From Limosilactobacillus oris (lineage in GTDB: Bacteria; Bacillota; Bacilli; Lactobacillales; Lactobacillaceae): a stretch of DNA of 64,000 bases. The notes beneath the pieces are model-generated. The model saw only the letters and a list, made by a program, of their open reading frames with translations, had not been told where the DNA came from and ran no database searches. The translations under genes were made by a program, and so were the position numbers. How positions within the stretch are numbered: position 1 is the first letter of the stretch; each line of letters starts with the position of its first letter. The DNA lies in the NCBI RefSeq assembly GCF_025311495.1, contig NZ_CP104398.1:1426001-1490000 (forward strand). The letters run 5' to 3'. Positions 19,347 through 27,618 of this stretch are shown here, piece by piece.

Positions 19347-20702
19347 ATGGATGAACAGCAAAGCCAAAAACTGCAACGCTCGCTAAAGAGCCGTCACATT
19401 ACGATGATTGCCATCGGTGGGGCCATTGGAACGGGGTTATTCCTGGGCTCCGGTTCTGCCATCCACGCTGCCGGTCCATCGATCATCCTTTCTTACTTGA
19501 TTGTCGGGGTCTTCATCTTCTTCATGATGCGGGCCTTGGGCGAATTGCTGCTGGAGGATCCTTCCCGCCACTCCTTTATCGACGCCATCCAATACTACCT
19601 GGGTGACCGGATGGAATTCATCGCTGGCTGGATGTACTGGGCCTGCTGGCTGACCCTGGCGATGGCCGACCTGACTGCCACCGGGATCTACCTGCGCTAC
19701 TGGTTTCCCAACCTTCCGCAATGGGTCGGACCACTGGTCATCGTGGTAGCGCTGATGCTAATCAACATGATTAACGTCGGCCTCTTCGGTGAGCTGGAGA
19801 GCTGGTTCTCGATGATCAAGGTCCTGGCAATCGTTGCTTTGATTATTACCGGATTAGTGCTGATCTTGCTGCACAGCCACGTTGATGGTCGGACGGTATC
19901 ACTAAGCAACCTGGTCAACCAGGGAGGCTTTTTCCCAACCGGGCCGGCTGGGTTCCTTGTCTCGTTCCAGATGGTCGTCTTTGCCTTTGTCGGCATTGAG
20001 ATGGTCGGCCTGACGGCGGGGGAAACCCGGAACCCGCAAAAGGATATCCCGAAGGCCATCAATACCCTGCCGGTCCGGATCGGTCTCTTCTACATCGGTT
20101 CGATGATTGCCCTGATGTCCATTTATCCCTGGTTCCATGTCAAGACGACTTCCAGTCCCTTCGTTCAGGTCTTCGCGGCCATCGGTATTCCCGGGGCGGC
20201 AGGGATTTTGAACTTTGTGGTGCTGACCGCGGCAATGTCGGCCACTAACAGCGCTATTTTCAGTACCAGCCGGTCGCTCTACGCCCTGGCCGAAAGCGGC
20301 AACGCGCCGCAGCGCTTCAAAGAGCTGAGTCCCCAGGCGGTTCCAACCCGGGCACTGACTTTCTCGACCATTATCTTATTTGTCACCGTCATTTTGAACT
20401 ACGTTATGCCTGCAGGAATCTTCGACGTTATCGCCGGGGTCTCGACGATCACCTTTGTCTTTACCTGGCTGATCATCCTCTTTGCCCACATTAAGTTCCG
20501 GCAGGCGCACCCGGCGGGGATCACCAGCTTCAAGATGCCTGGTTATCCATTCACCAGCTGGCTGACGATTATCTTTTTCTTCGGCGTGCTGGTTATCCTC
20601 TTGTTCATTGATACCACGCGGATTCCGTTGATTATTTCCGCGGTGATCTTTGTCCTGCTGGCAATCGGGTTTAACTACACCCCAAAGGGAAAAAAGAAAT
20701 AA
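19347..20702 (+). CDS. APC-family amino acid permease, copy 2, T-box controlled
   Basis: This 451-residue paralogue of the preceding permease has the same 12-TM layout and HITMIAIGGAIGTGLFLGSG motif. ATG 19347 lies behind AAGGAGG; an ATG at 19326 precedes that site and is rejected. Because its leader senses a tRNA, this copy is likely induced when one amino acid runs short, while copy 1 is not. This suggests the duplicates have been split by regulation. Confidence 0.9.
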   Translation: MDEQQSQKLQRSLKSRHITMIAIGGAIGTGLFLGSGSAIHAAGPSIILSYLIVGVFIFFMMRALGELLLEDPSRHSFIDAIQYYLGDRMEFIAGWMYWACWLTLAMADLTATGIYLRYWFPNLPQWVGPLVIVVALMLINMINVGLFGELESWFSMIKVLAIVALIITGLVLILLHSHVDGRTVSLSNLVNQGGFFPTGPAGFLVSFQMVVFAFVGIEMVGLTAGETRNPQKDIPKAINTLPVRIGLFYIGSMIALMSIYPWFHVKTTSSPFVQVFAAIGIPGAAGILNFVVLTAAMSATNSAIFSTSRSLYALAESGNAPQRFKELSPQAVPTRALTFSTIILFVTVILNYVMPAGIFDVIAGVSTITFVFTWLIILFAHIKFRQAHPAGITSFKMPGYPFTSWLTIIFFFGVLVILLFIDTTRIPLIISAVIFVLLAIGFNYTPKGKKK

Positions 20703-20831
20703 AATTTTTTTCAAAATGAGATACTGACCAAACTGGGGTTAAACAGTTTAGAAGCAGCGAGCTATCCACTCAAAAATCGCCAACCGTCTAAGTTTGTTAA
20801 TCGCTACCAACGCTGTCATGCCGCGGTTTGT

Positions 20832-21164
20832 TTGACCTCATAGTGGCGATGGATTATACTGAACATGTGAAAGGACGACGGCTAGTTTTGAACAAACATC
20901 TTCTCATAATAAACTACTTTAAAGCTGGTTAATTAATAATACGATAATTAACGATACCCCACTCCACATGAAACGCTTTAGTTTCCTTGAAAAGTATGTT
21001 AGCTAAAAATTAGTGGCCATATCTACAACCTTAAATGATTGAGCTTCAGTTCTTCATCCTTGGCGGAAGAACGCAAGATACGTTAACAAACCTTAATAGA
21101 GTTAACCGCGGCTGTTGTCTTTTCATTGGGAGCACGGAGACATCTACTTGTCTCCGCTTTTTTT
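20832..21164 (+). ncRNA. Candidate untranslated transcript upstream of nupC
   Basis: A near-consensus promoter, TTGACC and TATACT with 17-base spacing (20832-20860), has no gene after it. The only start behind AAAGGACG gives a 14-codon peptide. About 275 bases later comes a strong terminator (CGGAGAC / GTCTCCG plus C and seven T, 21135-21164). I do not recognise a known RNA family. It could be a small RNA, a leader remnant or a relic gene. Confidence 0.4.
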
Positions 21165-21166
21165 GT

Positions 21167-21236
21167 TATAATGATGGTCCTTGGCAGGGGCGGTCCCGGG
21201 AACAAGCGGTGAGCTTGTAACTGGGACTTCTTTTTT
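21167..21236 (+). ncRNA. Second, very short candidate transcript with terminator
   Basis: An extended -10 (TGTTATAAT, box at 21167-21172) directly follows the previous terminator, and a second terminator GTCCC...GGGAC then TTCTTTTTT (21193-21236) follows within 60 bases. The inner stem ACAAGC / GCTTGT strengthens it. No coding sequence fits. Confidence 0.35.
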
Positions 21237-21246
21237 GTTAGTGCCA

Positions 21247-21291
21247 GGGAAGCGCTTTCTATAAATTTTAGCGAGTTTGTGAACGCTTCCA
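21247..21291 (+). promoter_or_regulatory. Two candidate cre sites upstream of nupC
   Basis: GGGAAGCGCTTTCT (21247-21260; minus-strand reading AGAAAGCGCTTCCC) and TGTGAACGCTTCCA (21278-21291) match the CcpA consensus TGWNANCGNTNWCA closely, the second at 13 of 14 positions. A weaker one lies at 21299-21312. They suggest catabolite control of nucleoside uptake. Confidence 0.6.
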
Positions 21292-21370
21292 GAGTCAGTA
21301 AAACGTTTCAATAACCGCGATAAGTAAACCGATTTATGGCCTATTAGCACAACTAAACCGTTCTCAGTTC

Positions 21371-21408
21371 ACAAACTTGTTTATATTTAAGCCTTTACAC
21401 AAGTTTGT
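21371..21408. promoter_or_regulatory. Perfect 10-base inverted repeat, candidate operator of nupC
   Basis: ACAAACTTGT (21371-21380) and its exact reverse complement ACAAGTTTGT (21399-21408) are 28 bases apart centre to centre, just upstream of the nupC promoter. Each arm is itself nearly palindromic (ACAAnnTTGT). The spacing of almost three helical turns suggests a dimer-of-dimers regulator site rather than a hairpin. Confidence 0.5.
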
Positions 21409-21435
21409 TTTTAAGATATTCTTAAAGTTGTAAAG

Positions 21436-21463
21436 TTGTCTCGTCGAACAAAGCAATTATAAT
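21436..21463 (+). promoter_or_regulatory. nupC promoter
   Basis: TTGTCT and TATAAT with 16-base spacing, 70 bases upstream of the nupC start. Confidence 0.65.
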
Positions 21464-21533
21464 TTTTCGATTTTAGTAGTAGAGGCGACAGTGTTTATTA
21501 CATGGATTTTTTTATTAAGGGGTGTATACAACC

Positions 21534-22739
21534 ATGTATTATATTGCAATCAATGTTCTTGGGTTGATTGTTTTCCTGGCAATTGGTTGGCTGTTCTCAA
21601 AGGACCGTAAAGCCATCAACTGGAAGACGGTCGGCATTATGATTGTGCTGAACTTACTGTTGGCATGGTTCCTGACTGGTTCTGCTGCGGGCCGGGCCGG
21701 TGTTAAGGCCGCTGCCGATGGGTTCGTTTGGATCGTCGACGTTTCCGCAAAGGGGACTGTCTTTGCATTGGGTGATTGGTACAACGTTAAGAACTTGAAC
21801 TTCATTTGTTCTGCGCTGATGCCAATCCTGATGATTGTTCCACTGTTCGATATCTTGACTTACATTGGCCTGTTGCCATGGATCATCAAGTGGATCGGAC
21901 GGGGACTTTCCTACATCACTGGTCAACCAAAGTTCGAATCATTCTTTGCTGTTGAAATGATGTTCTTAGGGAACACTGAAGTGCTGGCCGTTTCCGGGAT
22001 GCAAATCCGGAAGATGGGTAAGGAACGTAACTTGACGCTGGCCATGATGTCAATGTCTTGTGTTACCGCCTCTATCCTAGGTGCCTACATCGAAATGATG
22101 CCTGGTCAATACATTTTGACCGCTGTTCCGATTAACATCATTAACGCGCTGATTGCTACCAGTATGCTGAACCCAGTCAAGGTATCTCCAGAAGAAGATA
22201 CAATTGAAAAGGTTGGTGCTACTGATAACGGTAAAAAGGAACCATTCTTCAGCTTCTTGGGTGACTCAATCCTCGGTGCTGGTAAGTTGATCTTAATCAT
22301 CATTGCCAACGTTGTTGCCTTCGTTGCCTTGGCTGCTTTGATTGATAAGGTTTTGGCATTGTTCTGGAAACCATTATCATTGGAAAGCATTCTGGGTGTA
22401 ATTATGTTCCCATTCTCTTGGCTATTGGGTCTGCCAGTTCACCAAGCATGGCAACTGGCCCAAGATATGGGGATGAAGTTAGTTACTAACGAATTCGTTG
22501 TTATGGGTAAGGTTACGGCTGATATTGCCCACTACCCAGAACACTTGAAGGCTGTCTTGACCGTCTTCGTTACCTCCTTTGCTAACTTTGGTACTTTAGG
22601 TATGATTATCGGTGCCTTCAAGGGCCTGGCTAACAAGGAAGATAACGACTACATCGCTTCTAACATTGGCTACCTGCTGTTGTCTGGTATCTTGGTATCA
22701 CTCTTATCAGCTGCCTTTGTTGGCCTGTTCGTTTGGTAA
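21534..22739 (+). CDS. nupC: Concentrative nucleoside transporter, NupC family
   Basis: This 401-residue membrane protein of the CNT family is a proton- or sodium-coupled nucleoside importer. It shows family segments such as FFAVEMMFLGNTEVLAVSGMQI, SMSCVTASILGAYIEMM and FVTSFANFGTLGMIIGAFKG. ATG 21534 is preferred over the in-frame GTG 21522, which abuts the AAGGGG ribosome binding site. The nucleoside hydrolase follows after a terminator, a logical uptake-then-cleavage pair. Confidence 0.94.
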   Translation: MYYIAINVLGLIVFLAIGWLFSKDRKAINWKTVGIMIVLNLLLAWFLTGSAAGRAGVKAAADGFVWIVDVSAKGTVFALGDWYNVKNLNFICSALMPILMIVPLFDILTYIGLLPWIIKWIGRGLSYITGQPKFESFFAVEMMFLGNTEVLAVSGMQIRKMGKERNLTLAMMSMSCVTASILGAYIEMMPGQYILTAVPINIINALIATSMLNPVKVSPEEDTIEKVGATDNGKKEPFFSFLGDSILGAGKLILIIIANVVAFVALAALIDKVLALFWKPLSLESILGVIMFPFSWLLGLPVHQAWQLAQDMGMKLVTNEFVVMGKVTADIAHYPEHLKAVLTVFVTSFANFGTLGMIIGAFKGLANKEDNDYIASNIGYLLLSGILVSLLSAAFVGLFVW

Positions 22740-22746
22740 GAAAATT

Positions 22747-22772
22747 AAAGCAGCTTGCGGGCTGCTTTTTTT
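22747..22772 (+). terminator. Terminator after nupC
   Basis: AAAGCAGC pairs with GCTGCTTT, followed by further T. The next gene is 50 bases on and may be reached by read-through or its own promoter. Confidence 0.8.
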
Positions 22773-22784
22773 AACCTAAAGGCT

Positions 22785-22798
22785 CGTAAACGCTTGCA
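22785..22798 (+). promoter_or_regulatory. Candidate cre site before the nucleoside hydrolase
   Basis: CGTAAACGCTTGCA matches the CcpA consensus at 12 of 14 positions and lies 24 bases before the start codon, where bound CcpA could block elongation. Confidence 0.5.
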
Positions 22799-22821
22799 AT
22801 TTAAACAAGGAGGAATTTGCA

Positions 22822-23730
22822 ATGACTACTAAGATTATTATGGATACTGATCCGGGGATTGATGACGCTGCTGCTTTGACCATGGCGATTAACGATCCGT
22901 CAATCGACCTGAAGCTGGTAACGGCCGTGGCTGGGAACGTCACTGTTGATAAGACGACCGCCAATGCCTTGAAAATTATCCACTTCTTTGGCAAGGACAT
23001 CCCAGTAGCTGCCGGGGCAGAACAACCGCTGATCAAGCCGTTTGAAGATGCTGCCCGGATTCACGGTGAATCAGGAATGCCGGGTTACGACTTTGGCAAC
23101 GACTACGGTCAGCCAATCAAGAAGACTGCGGTTGAAGCCCTCCACGACGCCATCATGGCCGAGGACGAAGTTACCCTGGTGCCAACTGGTTCCTACACCA
23201 ACATCGCCCTGCTTTTCAGTGAATACCCAGAAGTGAAGAGCCACATCAAGCGAATCGTTGCCATGGGTGGTTCGATGTCCGGCGGTAACATGACCAGCGT
23301 GGCTGAATTCAACGTCTTTACTGACCCTGACGCAGCCCGGATCATGTACAACTCTGGTATTCCGATTGTCATGGTTGGTCTCGACGTTACTTTGAAGGCC
23401 CTCCTGACTAAGGACACCATTGAAAAGCTCGGTCAGATGAATAAGACTGGTGAAATGCTGCACGCCCTGATTACCCACTACAACGACGGTACGGACGAAG
23501 GGCGGCCGATGCACGACGTTAACACCATCTTCTACCTGCTCCACCCAGAAGCGTTTACCACTAAGAAGATGTGGGTCGATGTTCAGACAGAAGGTCCAGC
23601 AATTGGTGCCACGGTTGGCGACGTGCGGGCAGCTTACCACGACGGCAAGACGAACGCGGAAGTCTGCTTAGACATCGACGCGGACTACTTTAACAAGTGG
23701 TTCCTGAATGAAGTTAGCAAGATGAACTAA
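22822..23730 (+). CDS. Ribonucleoside hydrolase (IU-NH family)
   Basis: This 302-residue hydrolase cleaves the N-glycosidic bond of nucleosides to base and ribose. The calcium-binding motif DTDPGIDDAAAL is at residues 8-19, followed by VAGNVTVDKTTANAL and EFNVFTDPDAA, with the late HDVNTIFYLL segment carrying the active-site His-Asp. The RihC-like sequence suggests broad specificity. AAGGAGG precedes the ATG. Confidence 0.93.
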   Translation: MTTKIIMDTDPGIDDAAALTMAINDPSIDLKLVTAVAGNVTVDKTTANALKIIHFFGKDIPVAAGAEQPLIKPFEDAARIHGESGMPGYDFGNDYGQPIKKTAVEALHDAIMAEDEVTLVPTGSYTNIALLFSEYPEVKSHIKRIVAMGGSMSGGNMTSVAEFNVFTDPDAARIMYNSGIPIVMVGLDVTLKALLTKDTIEKLGQMNKTGEMLHALITHYNDGTDEGRPMHDVNTIFYLLHPEAFTTKKMWVDVQTEGPAIGATVGDVRAAYHDGKTNAEVCLDIDADYFNKWFLNEVSKMN

Positions 23731-23750
23731 GCACCATTTGTTTGGGTGTG

Positions 23751-23786
23751 AAACGGGGCTGGGATATATCCCAGCCCCGTTTGTTG
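23751..23786 (+). terminator. Terminator after the nucleoside hydrolase
   Basis: AAACGGGGCTGGGA pairs with TCCCAGCCCCGTTT across a TATA loop. Confidence 0.93.
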
Positions 23787-23872
23787 TTTTAAACTAAGGA
23801 CGTGGGTGGGGCTGGGCTGATGGCAGCAAGCCAGGCTAGTTGTTTCGGTCCACCTGCCCTTCATTTCTCGGG

Positions 23873-23886
23873 AAATAATTGCCGAT
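23873..23886. other. Noc-binding site upstream of rsmG-noc
   Basis: ATTTCTCGGGAAAT differs from the Noc site ATTTCCCGGGAAAT at one base. It lies about 30 bases upstream of the promoter of the operon that encodes Noc, so autoregulation is possible. Confidence 0.55.
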
Positions 23887-23903
23887 TATCTCAGGCCAAG
23901 CAG

Positions 23904-23932
23904 TTGAAAGAGCGGCCATTTTAGAGTACAGT
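23904..23932 (+). promoter_or_regulatory. Promoter of the rsmG-noc-parAB operon
   Basis: TTGAAA (23904-23909) and TACAGT (23927-23932) with 17-base spacing. Confidence 0.55.
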
Positions 23933-23941
23933 ATAAGGGTA

Positions 23942-23963
23942 CGTGAAACATAAATGTTTCACG
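23942..23963. promoter_or_regulatory. Everted parS-like half-sites before rsmG
   Basis: CGTGAAACA and TGTTTCACG form a perfect 9-base inverted repeat around TAAA. They are the two halves of the ParB site TGTTTCACGTGAAACA in the reversed (back-to-back) order. The repeat sits right at the expected transcription start of the operon encoding ParB and Noc. It could be a ParB/Noc operator, an RNA hairpin, or a rearranged parS. Confidence 0.5.
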
Positions 23964-23982
23964 AAAAGGAGCGCTTACTTAA

Positions 23983-24705
23983 ATGAACCCAGAACAATTT
24001 CAACAGGCACTTGCTGAGCGGGGGATTAACCTTACCGACCGGCAGATGCAACAATTTGCGGATTACTACCAATTGTTGGTGACGACCAACCGGCAGGTGA
24101 ATTTGACCCGGATCACAGAAGAAAACGATGTGTACCTCAAACACTTTTACGACTCATTGACGGGAGCATTTGCCGAACCGCGGCTCCAGACCGAGCAGCT
24201 GACCCTTTGCGACATTGGTGCCGGCGCCGGCTTTCCATCGCTGCCGCTCAAAATTGCTTTTCCCCAGCTCCAGGTAACCATTGTTGATTCCCTGAATAAA
24301 CGAATCAACTTCCTGCAGGAGCTAGTTGCCAAGTTAGGCCTGAGCGGGGTCACCCTGGTTCATGACCGGGCGGAGACCTTTTCAGCGAAAAAGGCAGCAA
24401 ACCGGGAAAAGTATGACCTTGTCCTTGCCCGTGCGGTTGCCCGGCTCAGTGTTCTAGCTGAACTGTGCCTTCCCGCAGCGCGAGTCGGCGGTGAGCTGGT
24501 AGCGTATAAGGCGAGTGCGGCAGATGACGAACTGGCGGACGCGCAAGGGGCAATCAGTAAGCTGGGCGGCGAAGTGCAGAGGGAATTTGCAATGACCCTG
24601 CCAGGAACCGCTGACCAGCGCAAGATCATCATTATCGATAAGGTCACGGCAACGCCACCGAAGTATCCCCGTCGTCCAGGCCTGCCAAATAAGAAACCGT
24701 TATAG
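23983..24705 (+). CDS. rsmG: 16S rRNA (guanine-N7)-methyltransferase RsmG
   Basis: This 240-residue SAM-dependent methyltransferase modifies a conserved guanosine (G527 in E. coli numbering) of 16S rRNA. The SAM motif CDIGAGAGFPSLPLK is at residues 76-90. It starts the operon with noc, as in many Firmicutes near the replication origin. Confidence 0.95.
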   Translation: MNPEQFQQALAERGINLTDRQMQQFADYYQLLVTTNRQVNLTRITEENDVYLKHFYDSLTGAFAEPRLQTEQLTLCDIGAGAGFPSLPLKIAFPQLQVTIVDSLNKRINFLQELVAKLGLSGVTLVHDRAETFSAKKAANREKYDLVLARAVARLSVLAELCLPAARVGGELVAYKASAADDELADAQGAISKLGGEVQREFAMTLPGTADQRKIIIIDKVTATPPKYPRRPGLPNKKPL

Positions 24706-24723
24706 AAGTAAGGAGGATGAAAG

Positions 24724-25698
24724 ATGGCTTTTTCATTATTTAACTTTGGGAAGAGTGACAGTAATGACAGCAAGCAGAAGGTCGTAGAGATCAAGCTCGA
24801 CCAGATTGTTCCTAACCGTTATCAGCCCCGCCAGGTCTTTGATAAGGAAGGAATCCAGGAACTTGCCCAGACGATTGACGAACACGGCCTGCTCCAGCCG
24901 ATTGTAATTCGGGAATACGAACCCGCTAAGTACGAAATCATTGCTGGGGAGCGGCGTTTTCGCGCGATGAAGCTGTTACAGTGGGAAACCGCGCCGGCAA
25001 TTATCGAAAAAATGAGTGATCATGAGGCCGCCTCCCTTGCCTTAGTAGAAAACCTCCAACGCTCCCAGCTGAGTTCGGTCGAGGAGGCCCAGGCCTACCG
25101 TCGGCTGATGGATCTCAACCACTTGACCCAGGCGGCCTTAGCGAAGGGGATGGGCAAGAGCCAGTCCTTTGTGGCCAATAAGCTGCGCCTCCTCAAACTG
25201 ATCAAACCGGTGCAAACGGCCATCCTTGACCACCGAATTTCTGAACGGCACGGACGGGCAATGTTGGACCTCAACGAGAAACAACAGCGTGAGATGCTGA
25301 TGCGGATAGTCAATAGCCGGTTGACGGTTCGCCAAACCGAAGACGAAGTGGCCCGACTGCTAGGCCGGCCTCTGCCATCAGAAATCGCCAAACAAAAGGC
25401 CGCTGCTCGTCAGCGGGAACTATCCTCAATTGCCCCAGTCGCCGAACCGGGCCAGGAAGCGAGTCCCGCCCCGGCGCTGGCTAATGACGCAGCCCCAGCT
25501 AGCAAGCCGGCGAAGAAGGCTCTCCGCAAGAAGAATAAGACGAAGCCAGCCAAGCAGATCAATGATGCCCGGTTAGCGTTGAATACGATTAAGAAGTCAA
25601 TTAAGCTGGCAACTGATAGTGGTTTTAAGGTCACGACCAAGGAATCGGACAACGACCAATCCTACCAACTGGTAATTGAGATTCCGAAGAAGCAGTAG
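24724..25698 (+). CDS. noc: Nucleoid occlusion protein Noc
   Basis: This 324-residue ParB/Noc family CTPase-type DNA-binding protein keeps the division septum off the nucleoid. The N-terminal MAFSLFNFGK is a plausible amphipathic membrane-targeting helix. The ParB box follows (QIVPNRYQPRQVFD, IIAGERRFRA, VENLQRSQLSSVEEAQAY) and the helix-turn-helix is near TQAALAKGMGKSQSFVANKLRLL. Residues about 225-280 form an Ala/Pro/Lys-rich insertion, longer than I recall for the B. subtilis protein. Candidate binding sites are at 7163, 23873 and 40087. Confidence 0.93.
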   Translation: MAFSLFNFGKSDSNDSKQKVVEIKLDQIVPNRYQPRQVFDKEGIQELAQTIDEHGLLQPIVIREYEPAKYEIIAGERRFRAMKLLQWETAPAIIEKMSDHEAASLALVENLQRSQLSSVEEAQAYRRLMDLNHLTQAALAKGMGKSQSFVANKLRLLKLIKPVQTAILDHRISERHGRAMLDLNEKQQREMLMRIVNSRLTVRQTEDEVARLLGRPLPSEIAKQKAAARQRELSSIAPVAEPGQEASPAPALANDAAPASKPAKKALRKKNKTKPAKQINDARLALNTIKKSIKLATDSGFKVTTKESDNDQSYQLVIEIPKKQ

Positions 25699-25709
25699 GA
25701 GGAATATTA

Positions 25710-26480
25710 ATGGGTTCAGTAATTGCATTAGCTAACCAAAAAGGCGGCGTGGGTAAGACCACCACGAGCGTTAACCTGGGTGCCTGCCTGGCAGACCAGG
25801 GCCAGCACGTTTTGTTAATTGACCTTGATCCTCAGGGGAACGCCACCAGTGGCTTAGGAATTGAAAAGCGCAATATTGAAAAGAGTGTCTACGACGTTTT
25901 AATCAATGATGAGCCGCTAGCCAACGTCATCCAGCATTCCAGCCACCCGGGCTTGGACATTGCACCGACCACCATTGAGCTATCCGGGGCGGAGGTTGAG
26001 CTGACGAACTTGATGGCCCGGGAGACCCGGCTCAAGGATGCCTTTGGTGATGTTAAGGGCGACTATAACTTTATCCTGATTGACTGCCCGCCGTCGTTGG
26101 GACTGTTGACCATCAACGCCTTTACCGCTTGTGACTCCATTTTGATCCCGGTTCAGAGTGAATACTATGCTTTGGAGGGGCTGAGCCAGCTGCTGAACAC
26201 AATCAAGCTGGTTCAAAAGCACTTCAACCCGGCGCTCAAAATTGAGGGCGTTCTTCTGACAATGTATGACAAACGGACCAACCTCGGCCAGCAAGTTAAC
26301 GCGGAAGTTAAGAAATTCTTTGGCAATCAGGTCTACCAGACCGTGATTCCACGCAATGTCCGTTTATCGGAAGCCCCGAGCCATGGCTTGGCAATTGTTG
26401 ATTATGATAAACGGTCGACCGGTGCCGCGGTCTATCAAGCATTAGCAAAGGAAGTGTTGGCGAATAATGGCAAAGCGTAA
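25710..26480 (+). CDS. parA: Chromosome partitioning ATPase ParA (Soj)
   Basis: This 256-residue ParA-family ATPase has the deviant Walker A motif KGGVGKTTTS at residues 11-20, LLIDLDPQGNATSGLG, and LIDCPPSLGLLTINA. With ParB it drives segregation and controls replication initiation. Its end overlaps parB by 14 bases. Confidence 0.96.
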   Translation: MGSVIALANQKGGVGKTTTSVNLGACLADQGQHVLLIDLDPQGNATSGLGIEKRNIEKSVYDVLINDEPLANVIQHSSHPGLDIAPTTIELSGAEVELTNLMARETRLKDAFGDVKGDYNFILIDCPPSLGLLTINAFTACDSILIPVQSEYYALEGLSQLLNTIKLVQKHFNPALKIEGVLLTMYDKRTNLGQQVNAEVKKFFGNQVYQTVIPRNVRLSEAPSHGLAIVDYDKRSTGAAVYQALAKEVLANNGKA

Positions 26481-27354
26481 AAAGGGCGGCCTTGGTCGCG
26501 GAATTGAAGCCCTATTTGAAGAAAATACCATTGAAGAGCCGGTAAATGGCGAGACAGTCCAGGATGTTAAATTGTCACTAATCCGCCCCAACCCCTACCA
26601 GCCGCGGCGGACATTTGATTCCGCGGCTTTGCAGGAGCTGGCCGATTCAATCAAGGAAACCGGTGTTTTTCAGCCGGTTATCCTGCGGCAGCCGGATGCG
26701 GCGGTCGAACGGTATGAGCTGATTGCCGGTGAACGGCGCTTTCGGGCGTCAAAAATGGCCCGGCAGGAAACGATTCCGGCGATTGTGCGGAACATGACCG
26801 ATGAACAGATGATGGAGGTCGCGGTTCTCGAAAACTTGCAACGGGAAGACCTGACCCCCTTAGAAGAGGCCCAGGCCTACCAGACGCTGATGGACAAACT
26901 TTCCCTAACGCAGGCCCAGGTTGCTAACCGCTTGGGCAAGAGCCGGCCTTACATTGCCAACTACTTACGCTTACTCGGCCTGCCACCCCTGATTAAGGAA
27001 GCCTTGAACGAGGGGCGGCTCTCAATGGGGCAGGCCCGGACGATTCTGGGACTCAAGGATAAAAAGCAGCTGGTCGGTCTGGCGAAGCGGGCGATGGACA
27101 AAAACTTGACCGTCCGCCAACTGGAAGAAATCGTTGCCCAGATGAACGGGACCAGCAAGAAGAAGGCCCAGAAGAAGGGACAGCGGAAGCCCGTTTACCT
27201 GCGGGAGGCGGAAGCCCAGCTGCAAAGCAAGTTTGGTGCGAAGGTCGCTGTTTCCCAAAGTCGCAAGCGCGGCGCCGGCAAGATTGAAATCCCGTACACG
27301 TCCAATGATGACTTAACCCGGATTTTGGAAGTATTAAACATCTCTTTAGACTAG
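26467..27354 (+). CDS. parB: Chromosome partitioning protein ParB (Spo0J)
   Basis: This 295-residue ParB CTPase shows RPNPYQPRRTFD, the CTP-site block YELIAGERRFRASK, ENLQREDLTPLEEAQAY, and a helix-turn-helix near TQAQVANRLGKSRPYIANYLRLL, followed by a C-terminal dimer domain. It is a clear paralogue of the noc product two genes upstream. A canonical contiguous parS was not seen in the window. Confidence 0.96.
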   Translation: MAKRKKGGLGRGIEALFEENTIEEPVNGETVQDVKLSLIRPNPYQPRRTFDSAALQELADSIKETGVFQPVILRQPDAAVERYELIAGERRFRASKMARQETIPAIVRNMTDEQMMEVAVLENLQREDLTPLEEAQAYQTLMDKLSLTQAQVANRLGKSRPYIANYLRLLGLPPLIKEALNEGRLSMGQARTILGLKDKKQLVGLAKRAMDKNLTVRQLEEIVAQMNGTSKKKAQKKGQRKPVYLREAEAQLQSKFGAKVAVSQSRKRGAGKIEIPYTSNDDLTRILEVLNISLD

Positions 27355-27367
27355 GAGGGACTTAACC

Positions 27368-27568
27368 ATGGCAGCTTATGATAAGGGCGATGTTGTTTTG
27401 ATGAAGAAAGCCCACCCCTGTGGCACCAACCGCTGGCTGATTACCCGGGTCGGCGCTGATATTAAAATCCAGTGTCAGGGCTGCGGCCACGTCGTCATGA
27501 TGACCCGTCAGAAATTTGATAAGGGCTTTAAGAAAGTCCTTGAAAAAGTACCAGCAGACAATCAATAA
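27368..27568 (+). CDS. DUF951 family protein
   Basis: This 66-residue protein belongs to a family of unknown function usually placed between parB and ychF, as here. Conserved-looking features are KKAHPCGTNRWLITRVGADIK and a CQGCGH pair of cysteines followed by MMTRQKF, suggesting a small metal- or nucleic-acid-binding fold. The start has a GGAGG site 14 bases after the parB stop. Confidence 0.9.
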   Translation: MAAYDKGDVVLMKKAHPCGTNRWLITRVGADIKIQCQGCGHVVMMTRQKFDKGFKKVLEKVPADNQ

Positions 27569-27618
27569 TTAGGTGTTCTTAGTTAAAAAATATAATTAAA
27601 AAGGAAAGTGAAGATTTC

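Noticed and set aside
21299-21312. Third cre site before nupC
   Set aside because: GTAAAACGTTTCAA mismatches the consensus at several fixed positions; mentioned only as weak.
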